A stretch of DNA of 64,000 nucleotides from Bacillus sp. EAC (GTDB taxonomy: Bacteria > Bacillota > Bacilli > Bacillales > Bacillaceae_G): NCBI RefSeq assembly GCF_002156875.1, contig NZ_NCSY01000002.1, positions 310,001 through 374,000 of the forward strand, in the 5' to 3' direction. The position numbers and the translations under genes were made by a program. Every line of letters begins with the position of its first letter. Position 1 is the stretch's first letter. Below the pieces are notes generated by a model, which did not search any database, was not told the DNA's origin, and was given only the letters and a program-made list of their open reading frames with translations. Below are positions 43,031 through 50,730 of the stretch, one piece after another.

Positions 43031-43055
43031 ATTCTTTATTAAGAACCTTAGTATA
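43031..43055 (-). promoter_or_regulatory. Promoter with SinR-type palindrome, LCP gene
   Basis: Minus-strand -10 TATACT (43055-43050) followed 3 bases later by GTTCTTAATAAAGAAT (43046-43031), the reverse of ATTCTTTATTAAGAAC. One half-site is perfect, the other has a single change. No good -35 is visible. Confidence 0.55.
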
Positions 43056-43071
43056 AGAGACTTCTTTTTGC

Positions 43072-43725
43072 TTATAGATTTAAGTATTTTATAATCTCTT
43101 CAACGCTATCTGCGATAAAAACATTATTAGTTGTATTGACCTCTTCTTTATTTTTAAACCCATATCCATACGTTACAGCAATGAAGTCAATTCCAACTTG
43201 TTCAGCACCTAGGGCATCATGAACACTATCACCTATTAAGACTACTTTTGATAGATCCTTTTCTTGCAAATCATTTAGACACATTAAGATAATGTCAGAT
43301 TTGCTAAGTGTATCCATCTCATCAATTCCATTTATTGAGTCAAAGTACAACGATAATTCGAAATTCCCTAGAATTTCTTTCGCCAAATCATCTCTTTTTA
43401 GAGTTGCTACTGCCGTCTTATATTCTTTTTCCTTTAAGGAACCTAATAAATCTTGTATAAACTCATAATGTTTCGCCTCATAGAGACCTTTTTCTTTATA
43501 ACGTTGTCTATAAATTTCAACTGCTTCCCTTGCCTTACTTTCTGTAAAACCACATTCCCTCATAAAAGAGTGATATGGTGATGGACCGATAAAACTCTTT
43601 TGTTGTTCACTTGTTAGTTCTGGTACACCCATTTTACTTGCCGTATAATTAGCACCTACCATAATGCCCTCGGATGTATCTAATAATGTTCCATCTAAAT
43701 CAAAAATCACAGTGGAATATTTCAT
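43072..43725 (-). CDS. HAD-superfamily phosphatase
   Basis: 217 aa, GGAGG before the ATG. HAD motif I DLDGTLLDT (residues 9-17), motif II Thr in VATLKRD, and motif IV VLIGDSVHDALGAEQVGID are intact; the helical cap is of the Gph/PpaX (C1) class. It would remove phosphate from a small sugar phosphate. It follows the aldolase and cytidylyltransferase genes in one operon (25-base gap), the place of KdsC in a Kdo-type pathway, so its likely substrate is a phosphorylated 2-keto-3-deoxy acid (inference). Confidence 0.85.
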   Translation of the reverse strand: MKYSTVIFDLDGTLLDTSEGIMVGANYTASKMGVPELTSEQQKSFIGPSPYHSFMRECGFTESKAREAVEIYRQRYKEKGLYEAKHYEFIQDLLGSLKEKEYKTAVATLKRDDLAKEILGNFELSLYFDSINGIDEMDTLSKSDIILMCLNDLQEKDLSKVVLIGDSVHDALGAEQVGIDFIAVTYGYGFKNKEEVNTTNNVFIADSVEEIIKYLNL

Positions 43726-43750
43726 TTTGCCTCCAATTTTTTATTAAAAA

Positions 43751-45370
43751 TTAAGTTCTACTAACTAAATCCAAGTCATTATAAATCGTTGTCGTTACGA
43801 AATGTATTTTCATGGATTTTTCAACGTAAGCTAAATGCTTTCTTATATCTTCATTTTTCTTCACAAGTTCATCCATTTCAATATTATTAATCAATTCAGT
43901 TGAAAAATAATTTACATTTTTATCTAAACTAAAACCATCAAAGCCTGCAAGATAAACCTTACTTATTGATAATCGGTTCAATAGATTTAATAACATTAAG
44001 CCAGCATTATCAGATATTGTTGGATTGTTTAGAAGTAAATCAGAATAGTTTACAACTAAAGAATTATATTCAATTGATTTAGTAATATTTGAGGTTGTTA
44101 TCAGTGTTGTATTATTTGTAATTTCACTAATGACGTCCGACATATTATCAAATCTTTTTAAATTACTAATAAATACAGCATCACTCTTATAAGTTTCTGG
44201 GATAAAATTCACACAAAAAACAAAAGGATCGTATTCATTTATAAAATTTTTAATTCTCTCTACTTGTGTTTCAATAGATTTGCCAGGTGCAATTATAAGT
44301 ACTTTTTTATGACTAATTAGATGCTTTAACGCTTCAAGTTCATCTGAATCATCAACTAAATGGATTTGGTGATTGATATATAAATCTTCAATATATAACT
44401 CATCATAAATATCCCTTTTCTTCACTGGAAGCTGCTTTAAAATTGTATTAATGGATTTTACCGATATCGTTTGTTTATTCATTAAAAATGAGGCATAATT
44501 CGGATGGCAGTTATTTATTGCTGCAATATAATACGGAACTGAATATCCCCATTGCGCGTCAGATGAAAATTTACTTAAATGCTCATCAACGATTTCTAAT
44601 AATGGCACTACATTATATTTTTCTTCTATATTTTCATTGATATATTGAGTTACAAGTTCTGTACATAGATTGCCTGCTCCTCTTCCCATTCCAAATACGG
44701 AAGAATCGATAATAATATTCCTCTTAGTATGTAGCCTTAATAATTCCTGAGCATTTGAAAAAGATAATTGGAGATTATTATGTGAATGAAATCCTATACA
44801 AATTGCATCATCGAGGTTATGGTCGATTAGATGATACATTCTTAAAAGATCATTTTTATACATGATTCCAAGTGTATCAACTAGATAAAAAGCGTATGGC
44901 TTTAGTTTGTTAACTTTATTAATAAGTGCAAGGAGGCTTGCATCCGAATAGCTTGCAGTCCCGACAGGTTGAATAAAAACTTTGTACCCTTTTTCCATTA
45001 ATATTTTGCCATAAGCTAACGCTTCTTCAATTTCTTTTTCATTTTCATGAAACGTTAGGCGAAATCCATCAATTGAAGAACCATCATAATCTTTTATTCT
45101 ATCAATTGAAATATATGGTTGATCGATCATACCAACATAAGTAATATTTCTATTCTTTGGGTTAATAAATCCCTTAATTTTCTCTACGTCATTAAAAATC
45201 GACTGATTGTTATTAAACTCAACATCTCGAACAAATCCACATTCAATAATATCAATATTCGAAATAGCTAACTTTTCAACAATTTTTTTAATGCTTCTTT
45301 GTCCAAAATTCCAATTATTTATATAACCACCATCACGTAAAGTACAATCGAGCAATCTAATATTATTCAT
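43751..45370 (-). CDS. HMGL-like (DRE-TIM) aldolase fused to a DUF115-like domain
   Basis: 539 aa from the ATG at 45370, 2 bases after the stop of the previous gene; the in-frame ATG at 45385 would overlap it. Residues 1-290 form a DRE-TIM metallolyase barrel: LLDCTLRDGGYINNW (metal Asp and Arg), GFHSHNNLQLSFSNA (metal His residues) and VFGMGRGAGNL. This is the 4-hydroxy-2-oxovalerate aldolase / isopropylmalate synthase group. Residues about 345-530 (KKVLIIAPGKSIETQVERIK, VYLAGFDGFSL) resemble the GPS-type DUF115/MptE-like fold found in surface-glycan loci. Together with a KdsB-like and a HAD enzyme it should make a pyruvate-derived keto-deoxy acid (inference). Confidence 0.82.
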   Translation of the reverse strand: MNNIRLLDCTLRDGGYINNWNFGQRSIKKIVEKLAISNIDIIECGFVRDVEFNNNQSIFNDVEKIKGFINPKNRNITYVGMIDQPYISIDRIKDYDGSSIDGFRLTFHENEKEIEEALAYGKILMEKGYKVFIQPVGTASYSDASLLALINKVNKLKPYAFYLVDTLGIMYKNDLLRMYHLIDHNLDDAICIGFHSHNNLQLSFSNAQELLRLHTKRNIIIDSSVFGMGRGAGNLCTELVTQYINENIEEKYNVVPLLEIVDEHLSKFSSDAQWGYSVPYYIAAINNCHPNYASFLMNKQTISVKSINTILKQLPVKKRDIYDELYIEDLYINHQIHLVDDSDELEALKHLISHKKVLIIAPGKSIETQVERIKNFINEYDPFVFCVNFIPETYKSDAVFISNLKRFDNMSDVISEITNNTTLITTSNITKSIEYNSLVVNYSDLLLNNPTISDNAGLMLLNLLNRLSISKVYLAGFDGFSLDKNVNYFSTELINNIEMDELVKKNEDIRKHLAYVEKSMKIHFVTTTIYNDLDLVSRT

Positions 45371-45372
45371 GC

Positions 45373-46113
45373 TTACACCACGCATTCAAGTCGATTTTTT
45401 ATGATCATTTTAACTTTTTCAAGATCTTTTGGAGTATCAACAGATAAGGTAGTAACGTTAGTTTCAATAAATTTAATTTTTTGACCGTTCTCCAGAAATC
45501 TAAATTCATCGATATCTTCTGCTTCCTCAATCGGACCCCTTTTCGCACTATGGCAAAAATCTAGTGCACTTTTAGTAAAGCATTGCACACCAACAAATTT
45601 TTTGTAGGTAAATTCATAAGTGCCCTTTGGATAAGGTATTGGACTTCTAGCCATATATAATCCATATCCATTTACATCAGTCGTAATTTTTATCTTTGAA
45701 TAATCTACTGCTTCTAACGGATTCTTTAACTCTGTCATAAGATTCGATATATAGATGGAATTTGGATCAACGTCTTTTGGTAATATTTTTAAAATTGCTT
45801 CGGATTCAATTAATGGTTCATCTCCATTAACGTTTACATAAAAGTCTGCATTTACCTTTGTAGAAACCTCATATAGTCGATCCAAATGTGTCTTATGACT
45901 ATCAAGTGTCATTATCGTTTTAATTCCATATTCTTCACAGACATTTTTAATTCTGAAATCATCTGTTGCTACATAAACCTCAGAAAGCTCATTAACCAGT
46001 TTCAATTGTTGATGCACCCACCAGACCATAGGTTTTCCACATATATCTGCTAACGGTTTCCCTTTAAATCTAGAAGAATTAAACCTAGCTGGAATAACTC
46101 CAACAATTTTCAT
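45373..46113 (-). CDS. KdsB-like CMP-sugar-acid cytidylyltransferase
   Basis: 246 aa, AGGAGGAG before the ATG. Nucleotidyltransferase start IGVIPARFNSSRFKGKPL-type (here VIPARFNSSRFKGKPLADIC) and the metal site VNVNGDEPLI are characteristic of CMP-Kdo synthetase. Later motifs (MARSPIPYPKG, GVQCFTKSAL, SVDTPKDLEKV) follow the KdsB plan. Kdo itself is rare in Gram-positive bacteria and no KdsA is present; the neighbouring aldolase and phosphatase suggest that a related 2-keto-3-deoxy acid is activated with CTP. First gene of a three-gene operon behind a SinR-type site. Confidence 0.88.
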   Translation of the reverse strand: MKIVGVIPARFNSSRFKGKPLADICGKPMVWWVHQQLKLVNELSEVYVATDDFRIKNVCEEYGIKTIMTLDSHKTHLDRLYEVSTKVNADFYVNVNGDEPLIESEAILKILPKDVDPNSIYISNLMTELKNPLEAVDYSKIKITTDVNGYGLYMARSPIPYPKGTYEFTYKKFVGVQCFTKSALDFCHSAKRGPIEEAEDIDEFRFLENGQKIKFIETNVTTLSVDTPKDLEKVKMIIKNRLECVV

Positions 46114-46250
46114 AACTTCTCCTCCTACTTTACTGAATATTTGTTTCTTATAACGAACAGAAACATAAAAAAAACAGGCTTTTATTCATTCTTAACACTA
46201 ATATCAATCACTATTTCAAGAGTATAATTATCCGAAAACTAATCTCTTTT

Positions 46251-46307
46251 GTTCGCAATAAAGAACATTTGTAAAATAAAATTAACACTTATTTAAGAGC
46301 ATGTCAA
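46251..46307 (-). promoter_or_regulatory. Promoter region with SinR-type palindrome for the CMP-sugar operon
   Basis: Minus-strand -35 TTGACA (46307-46302); the -10 17 bases on (TAATTT) is poor. The palindrome GTTCTTTATTGCGAAC (46266-46251) follows: one perfect SinR half-site and one with changes. The -35 lies in an inverted repeat ACTTATTTAA/TTAAATAAGT (46287-46317). Confidence 0.55.
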
Positions 46308-46389
46308 TTAAATAAGTTTGAATTTTCTAACTTTATTTTCTACTACTATTAATAGTTCTGCCTCAGTTGAACATATTTGAAAAGATTCA

Positions 46390-47256
46390 CTAAATCGTTT
46401 TTTTACTTGCTAGATCTAATCCTTTACTCTCATCACATAATACGTCATCTAGATTTATTCGTTCAAATACTTCAAGCATGCCACCTCTTGTTGCATTATA
46501 GATTTTGATTTGATTACGATCTGCAAATTTCTTTGCCTCAGTATAAGCACTAGTCATTCTTTTGACAGCTAACGATGACTTTTCTATGAATCCGTAATCT
46601 TTAAAATGTTGTGCACTATTAGTTGAATAATTACAGTCAACACCTACTAAATAAATTTCAGTAAATCCCATATAAACTGCTAATTGAATCATTGAATAAG
46701 TAATTGAATATCCATCGTAAACTACCTTAAATGCATCATCACTAAATTTCGTTCCATATTTTTCATGAAAAACCATATGGTTCAGTAGATTTAATGGAAA
46801 AACTAGATAGCCTTCTGATATATCATTTTGTTTTGAAATTGAACTACTTATGAACTTATATTGCATATCAGAACTTTCGATCGATTGTTGTAGCAGATTA
46901 AAAACGCCTACGTCTTGAACACCGTAATATGTAGGTCTCCAGTCAGTTTCATCAAATGCTAAACAAATCGAATTCATACTTAATGTTACTTCGTTTTTTA
47001 ATTTTTCCAGGTCTTCATTCGTTAAACTTGGACCAGTGGCTACAATAAAGCATCTCTCGCCTTTATGTTTATTTTTAAGTAATTTCAATTTTTCATATGG
47101 GCTTTTTTTATCTAAGCGTATTACTCGAGCCAATTTTTTTAAGTTAAAATTAATTCTAGGTATTACATGATCAAGGATATTAGTTTTCGTTTTACTTATA
47201 TGATAAATAAAAAAATATGTAACCTTATTTTGGATTAAAGTAGTTTTAAGCGTCAT
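46390..47256 (-). CDS. DUF115 / 6-hydroxymethylpterin diphosphokinase MptE-like protein
   Basis: 288 aa, GAGGTG before the ATG. The core CFIVATGPSLTNEDLEKL (GPSL loop), LSMNSICLAFDETDWRPTYY and YLVGVDCNYSTN fits the DUF115 family, whose bacterial members sit in flagellin, capsule and LPS glycosylation loci and are related to Maf proteins and CMP-sialic-acid-using transferases. Residues 1-50 are basic and may contact the membrane. Given the CMP-sugar genes next door, transfer of a CMP-activated sugar acid is a plausible role, but the family's activity is not settled. Confidence 0.75.
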   Translation of the reverse strand: MTLKTTLIQNKVTYFFIYHISKTKTNILDHVIPRINFNLKKLARVIRLDKKSPYEKLKLLKNKHKGERCFIVATGPSLTNEDLEKLKNEVTLSMNSICLAFDETDWRPTYYGVQDVGVFNLLQQSIESSDMQYKFISSSISKQNDISEGYLVFPLNLLNHMVFHEKYGTKFSDDAFKVVYDGYSITYSMIQLAVYMGFTEIYLVGVDCNYSTNSAQHFKDYGFIEKSSLAVKRMTSAYTEAKKFADRNQIKIYNATRGGMLEVFERINLDDVLCDESKGLDLASKKTI

Positions 47257-47309
47257 TATTAATCACCTCTTTTTTTTAGTCATTCTTTTAATCTAGTTAA
47301 ACCCAATTA

Positions 47310-48491
47310 TCATTCGGCAATTTTTTTCGAATAATATTCGTTATCTTTATGTGCGTTATTTCTACAATCTACATTACTTAATTTTGTTAGTTTATCTAAT
47401 AGTCTAAAGTCTGAGATATTATTATCACTAAGATTAAGTTTTTCTAGATTCAAAAAATATTGTATGCCATCTAAATTAGAAATGTTTTTTCCACTTAAAT
47501 CTAGTTCTGTTATCTTGCTTAATTCTACGATAGAAATCCATTGTTCAAATGGATCTGATATTAATTCTCTTATTGCTCTTTCCATGTTTGGATCTATAAA
47601 GGTAGCTACCCCAGCGATTTCAGATGTAGTATAAAATTCTAAATCCATTTTTTTTGCTTCCTCAATAATCGATTGCATTGTTTTTGGTGAAACTCTCCAT
47701 TTACCACTTTCCTCAGACTGTTTTTCCCAACCAAAATCATTCCAATCTATTTCATCAGGTAATATCGAATGACACATAAAAATTACATTCTTGCCTGATT
47801 CTTTTACAATTTTTAAGATCTCTTTTACGAATTTAGGATCATCTAATTTAACTTTATCTATACAAATAGAAGGTGCGAATCCTGAATGATCAAATGACAC
47901 TAGATTATTGTTAGTTAATTCTCCTCTCACAGTCTTAAAATATTTAGGAGCTATTTCTGAAACAAGACTGTCAGTATAACCTGTGTATGGAAAAGCAAAT
48001 GTTACTGGTTTTTTTAATTTTTCACCCGTTTTAGAGTGAATTTGATTATCTATCCAGCTAAATAAAGGTTTTATTTCATTTTCTATCCACGGATTTACCC
48101 CATATTCATTAGTATAATTCGCAGCATTTTCGTGGTTGTAGCCGTGGTGTGCCATTTCATGTCCATTTGACTGTAGCTCAATCAACATATCAATTTCTTC
48201 TTGCGTATGTTCTCTTTGCCCTTCGTAATGATGAAAAGTATTAATATTAAAAGTAGCCTTTACATCATAATATCCAAACAAATCTTTTCCGTATTTGTAC
48301 CAATCATTTATTCTAAAGCTATCATCGAATGAGAATGCTATACCTGGTTTATTAATAAATGGAATGGATTGATCTCCATTTTGTATTTTAGGGTTTTTAA
48401 TTTTAATATCTTTAATTAATCTTTTCCAAAACTTTCTTTTGTAATATTTTGATATAAGTTCACTTAGATTTTGTACAATTATTTTTCTCAT
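47310..48491 (-). CDS. Polysaccharide deacetylase fused to leucine-rich repeats
   Basis: ATG at 48491, with GTGGGG 6 bases before it; the GTG at 48503 is inside that site. 393 aa. Residues about 50-300 are a NodB-type carbohydrate esterase 4 domain: AFSFDDSFR (catalytic base/metal Asp), EMAHHGYNH (metal HxxxH) and the later VIFMCHSILP strand. The C-terminal ~80 residues are three short leucine-rich repeats (ITELDLSGKNISNLDGI, LEKLNLSDNNISDFRLL). No signal peptide, so it may work on the lipid-linked glycan in the cytoplasm, or be peripheral. N-deacetylation of an amino sugar of the local glycan is the expected reaction. The LRR tail is unusual for this family. Confidence 0.85.
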   Translation of the reverse strand: MRKIIVQNLSELISKYYKRKFWKRLIKDIKIKNPKIQNGDQSIPFINKPGIAFSFDDSFRINDWYKYGKDLFGYYDVKATFNINTFHHYEGQREHTQEEIDMLIELQSNGHEMAHHGYNHENAANYTNEYGVNPWIENEIKPLFSWIDNQIHSKTGEKLKKPVTFAFPYTGYTDSLVSEIAPKYFKTVRGELTNNNLVSFDHSGFAPSICIDKVKLDDPKFVKEILKIVKESGKNVIFMCHSILPDEIDWNDFGWEKQSEESGKWRVSPKTMQSIIEEAKKMDLEFYTTSEIAGVATFIDPNMERAIRELISDPFEQWISIVELSKITELDLSGKNISNLDGIQYFLNLEKLNLSDNNISDFRLLDKLTKLSNVDCRNNAHKDNEYYSKKIAE

Positions 48492-48523
48492 TTGATACCC
48501 CACTTTTCTCTTTATTTAACTCC

Positions 48524-50305
48524 CTAAATTGCCGGCATCCCTAACTTATTCTCAACTGATACTAATCTACCTTTATTAATTTTAAAAACCATATCGCAAT
48601 TTTTAATTGTACTTAATCTGTGCGCTATAATAATTAAGGTCTTCTCTCCTTTTAACCCATCAATTGCTCTCATTATGTCCTTTTCAGTCTCATTATCTAA
48701 GGCCGAAGTTGCCTCATCCATAAAAATAATTTCGGGATTATGATATAAAGCTCTAGCAATCCCAATTCGTTGACGTTGTCCTCCGGAAAGTCTGATTCCA
48801 CGTTCTCCAACAGTTGTATCTAGTAGATTTGGTTGGCCCTCAATAAAGTCTTTCAACTGAGCTTGCTCTAATGCTCTCCACACTGCATGATCATCAATTT
48901 GATCACTAGGAACTCCAAATGCAACGTTCTCTCGAATAGAATCATCTGTTAAAAAAATAGATTGCGGGATATAACCTATCTTCTGCTGCCATAGAGATTT
49001 AAGATTAAATATATTTTCATTGTCTATTAAAATGCTACCTTTTTCTGGTTGAAATAATCCAAGAATCATATCAACTAGTGTCGTCTTACCAGCACCCGAC
49101 TCACCAATAAATGCTACTGAATTACCAATTGGAATCGTTAACGAAATATCTTTTAATGAATATTCGTGTTGATTTGGATAGCGAAATGATACTTCATTTA
49201 ATTTAATGGAATCAGTAAATTGTCTAATATTATGACTATTTGTGCCTGATTCGATGGTCATTTCAGTTGAATTCGTCTCATTATTTGTAAATAAATCCTC
49301 ATAAACAACTGTTAAAGCTGGTTTACTAAAACGAATGGCTGTTATTGCATTCATTACACGATTAATAGATGGCATTAAGCGAAATGCGGCCATTCCAAAC
49401 AAAGCCATCGTAGAAACTATATTAGATGTATTTTTCCCTTGGAAAATTATGATAAGTACCATTATGAGTACAATCATAACCAGAATTGTCTCAATAAAGA
49501 GCCTAGGAGATTGTTCTAACATCATTCGATATCGTTTAATATTTGAGTTTATTTGACTTTTACTTGTATAGGCATTTACAAAATAACTTTCTTTACCTGA
49601 TACCTTTACTTCCTTACTTGCACCAAGGCCTTGGTTGACCCATTTAATCATCATTCCATCAACTACCTGCTGCTGTTTTGCTAGTTCTCCCATTTTTTTT
49701 CTGAAAATCTTAAAAAATAGGTAAACACTTCCCCCTAATAGTACTGAAGCAACAATTGTTGAAATAGCTGTAGTGTATAACAGCAAACTCATTATGCAAG
49801 TAATGACTAATACTTCTGTTAATAGCATAAATGCTGACATAACCATTCCTTGAAACAAATTAGGTACTTCTATATTTACATTTCTAAGTAAATCTGCAGT
49901 GTTTCTTTGTAAATGGAAAGTGTATGGTTTAGATAAATATGCTTCAAATAATCTTTTAGATAGCTTGACTTGTTGATTTAGAATGATTCTATTTTGTGAA
50001 TATAGAAAGAGGAGAATATATAAATTTTTTAATAAAAAAATTAACAGTAACGCGATTACAGAGAATATCATAAAAGCTGTGGTAGATTGAAAATTGAACA
50101 ATTTATATAAAAAATAAATGCTAGGTTGATCCTTAATCATGGATGGATTTGTTACAATTCCTACAAAAGGTACAATTACCCCAATACCAAAAGTTTCGAA
50201 AAGCGCTGAGATGATCATCATAAAAAATAATAATATTAATTTTTTCTTTTCGCCTTTATTGAATAACAAAAGTAACTTTTTTGTATTATCAATCACTTTA
50301 TTCAC
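48524..50305 (-). CDS. ABC transporter, PglK-type lipid-oligosaccharide flippase
   Basis: 593 aa from a GTG at 50305 with AAGGA just upstream. One polypeptide joins a six-helix membrane domain (about residues 20-330) and an ATPase domain (about 370-590). Walker A GESGAGKTTLV, Q-loop PQSIFL, signature LSGGQRQRIGIARAL, Walker B IIFMDEATSALD and H-loop IIAHRLST are all intact. The MsbA/PglK-like half-transporter flips lipid-linked sugars when found in glycan loci; the close presence of PglC/D/E-like enzymes supports a PglK role over drug export. The cargo would be the undecaprenyl-linked oligosaccharide built by this locus. Confidence 0.88.
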   Translation of the reverse strand: MNKVIDNTKKLLLLFNKGEKKKLILLFFMMIISALFETFGIGVIVPFVGIVTNPSMIKDQPSIYFLYKLFNFQSTTAFMIFSVIALLLIFLLKNLYILLFLYSQNRIILNQQVKLSKRLFEAYLSKPYTFHLQRNTADLLRNVNIEVPNLFQGMVMSAFMLLTEVLVITCIMSLLLYTTAISTIVASVLLGGSVYLFFKIFRKKMGELAKQQQVVDGMMIKWVNQGLGASKEVKVSGKESYFVNAYTSKSQINSNIKRYRMMLEQSPRLFIETILVMIVLIMVLIIIFQGKNTSNIVSTMALFGMAAFRLMPSINRVMNAITAIRFSKPALTVVYEDLFTNNETNSTEMTIESGTNSHNIRQFTDSIKLNEVSFRYPNQHEYSLKDISLTIPIGNSVAFIGESGAGKTTLVDMILGLFQPEKGSILIDNENIFNLKSLWQQKIGYIPQSIFLTDDSIRENVAFGVPSDQIDDHAVWRALEQAQLKDFIEGQPNLLDTTVGERGIRLSGGQRQRIGIARALYHNPEIIFMDEATSALDNETEKDIMRAIDGLKGEKTLIIIAHRLSTIKNCDMVFKINKGRLVSVENKLGMPAI

Positions 50306-50344
50306 CTTTTCCTTCTTAAATCGAGATATAAAATTTTATTTCTA

Positions 50345-50707
50345 CTAATTATCAGCCTCTTTTTTCATATCACTACTAAATAAATTATTTTGCCATTTGA
50401 CGAATTCAAATACTGATCTGTATTCATGCAATTTTTCAATTTCAATTCCTGATTCTTTTAGTACTTTTACTAATTCAACCCATTCACTTTCGGGAAGTAT
50501 TGGGTTTTCAGGTTTTGTAGCTAAGAGGTTTTTTAAATCTACCCCTAACACTGTCGAAATTTTTTCCATTACATGTATCGAAGGATTATCGTTAATTTCA
50601 CGTTCAATATTACTTAAATAAGATTTAGAAATATTCGCTTGTTCAGCTAACTGAGTCAAAGTAAGTCCTTTTTTCTTACGAATTTTAAGTATATTTTTTC
50701 CGATCAT
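50345..50707 (-). CDS. SinR/SlrR-like regulator inside the glycan locus
   Basis: 120 aa. The Xre helix-turn-helix (IGKNILKIRKKKGLTLTQLA, SKSYLSNIEREINDNPSIHV) is SinR-like but clearly diverged from the two close SinR copies (about half identical in the HTH). The C-terminal part keeps a SinR-type helix (ESEWVELVKVLKESGIEIEK) and adds a lysine-rich tail. GAGG stands 11 bases before the ATG; the epsN-like gene ends 24 bases upstream, so it is co-transcribed with epsLMN. A locus-specific, SlrR-like partner or target of SinI is likely (inference). Confidence 0.85.
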   Translation of the reverse strand: MIGKNILKIRKKKGLTLTQLAEQANISKSYLSNIEREINDNPSIHVMEKISTVLGVDLKNLLATKPENPILPESEWVELVKVLKESGIEIEKLHEYRSVFEFVKWQNNLFSSDMKKEADN

Positions 50708-50730
50708 TAATCAAAACCTCATTCTTTCCG

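Noticed and set aside
45373-46113. Kdo biosynthesis as such
   Set aside because: KdsA and KdsD homologues are absent and the aldolase is of another family, so I describe a Kdo-like acid instead.
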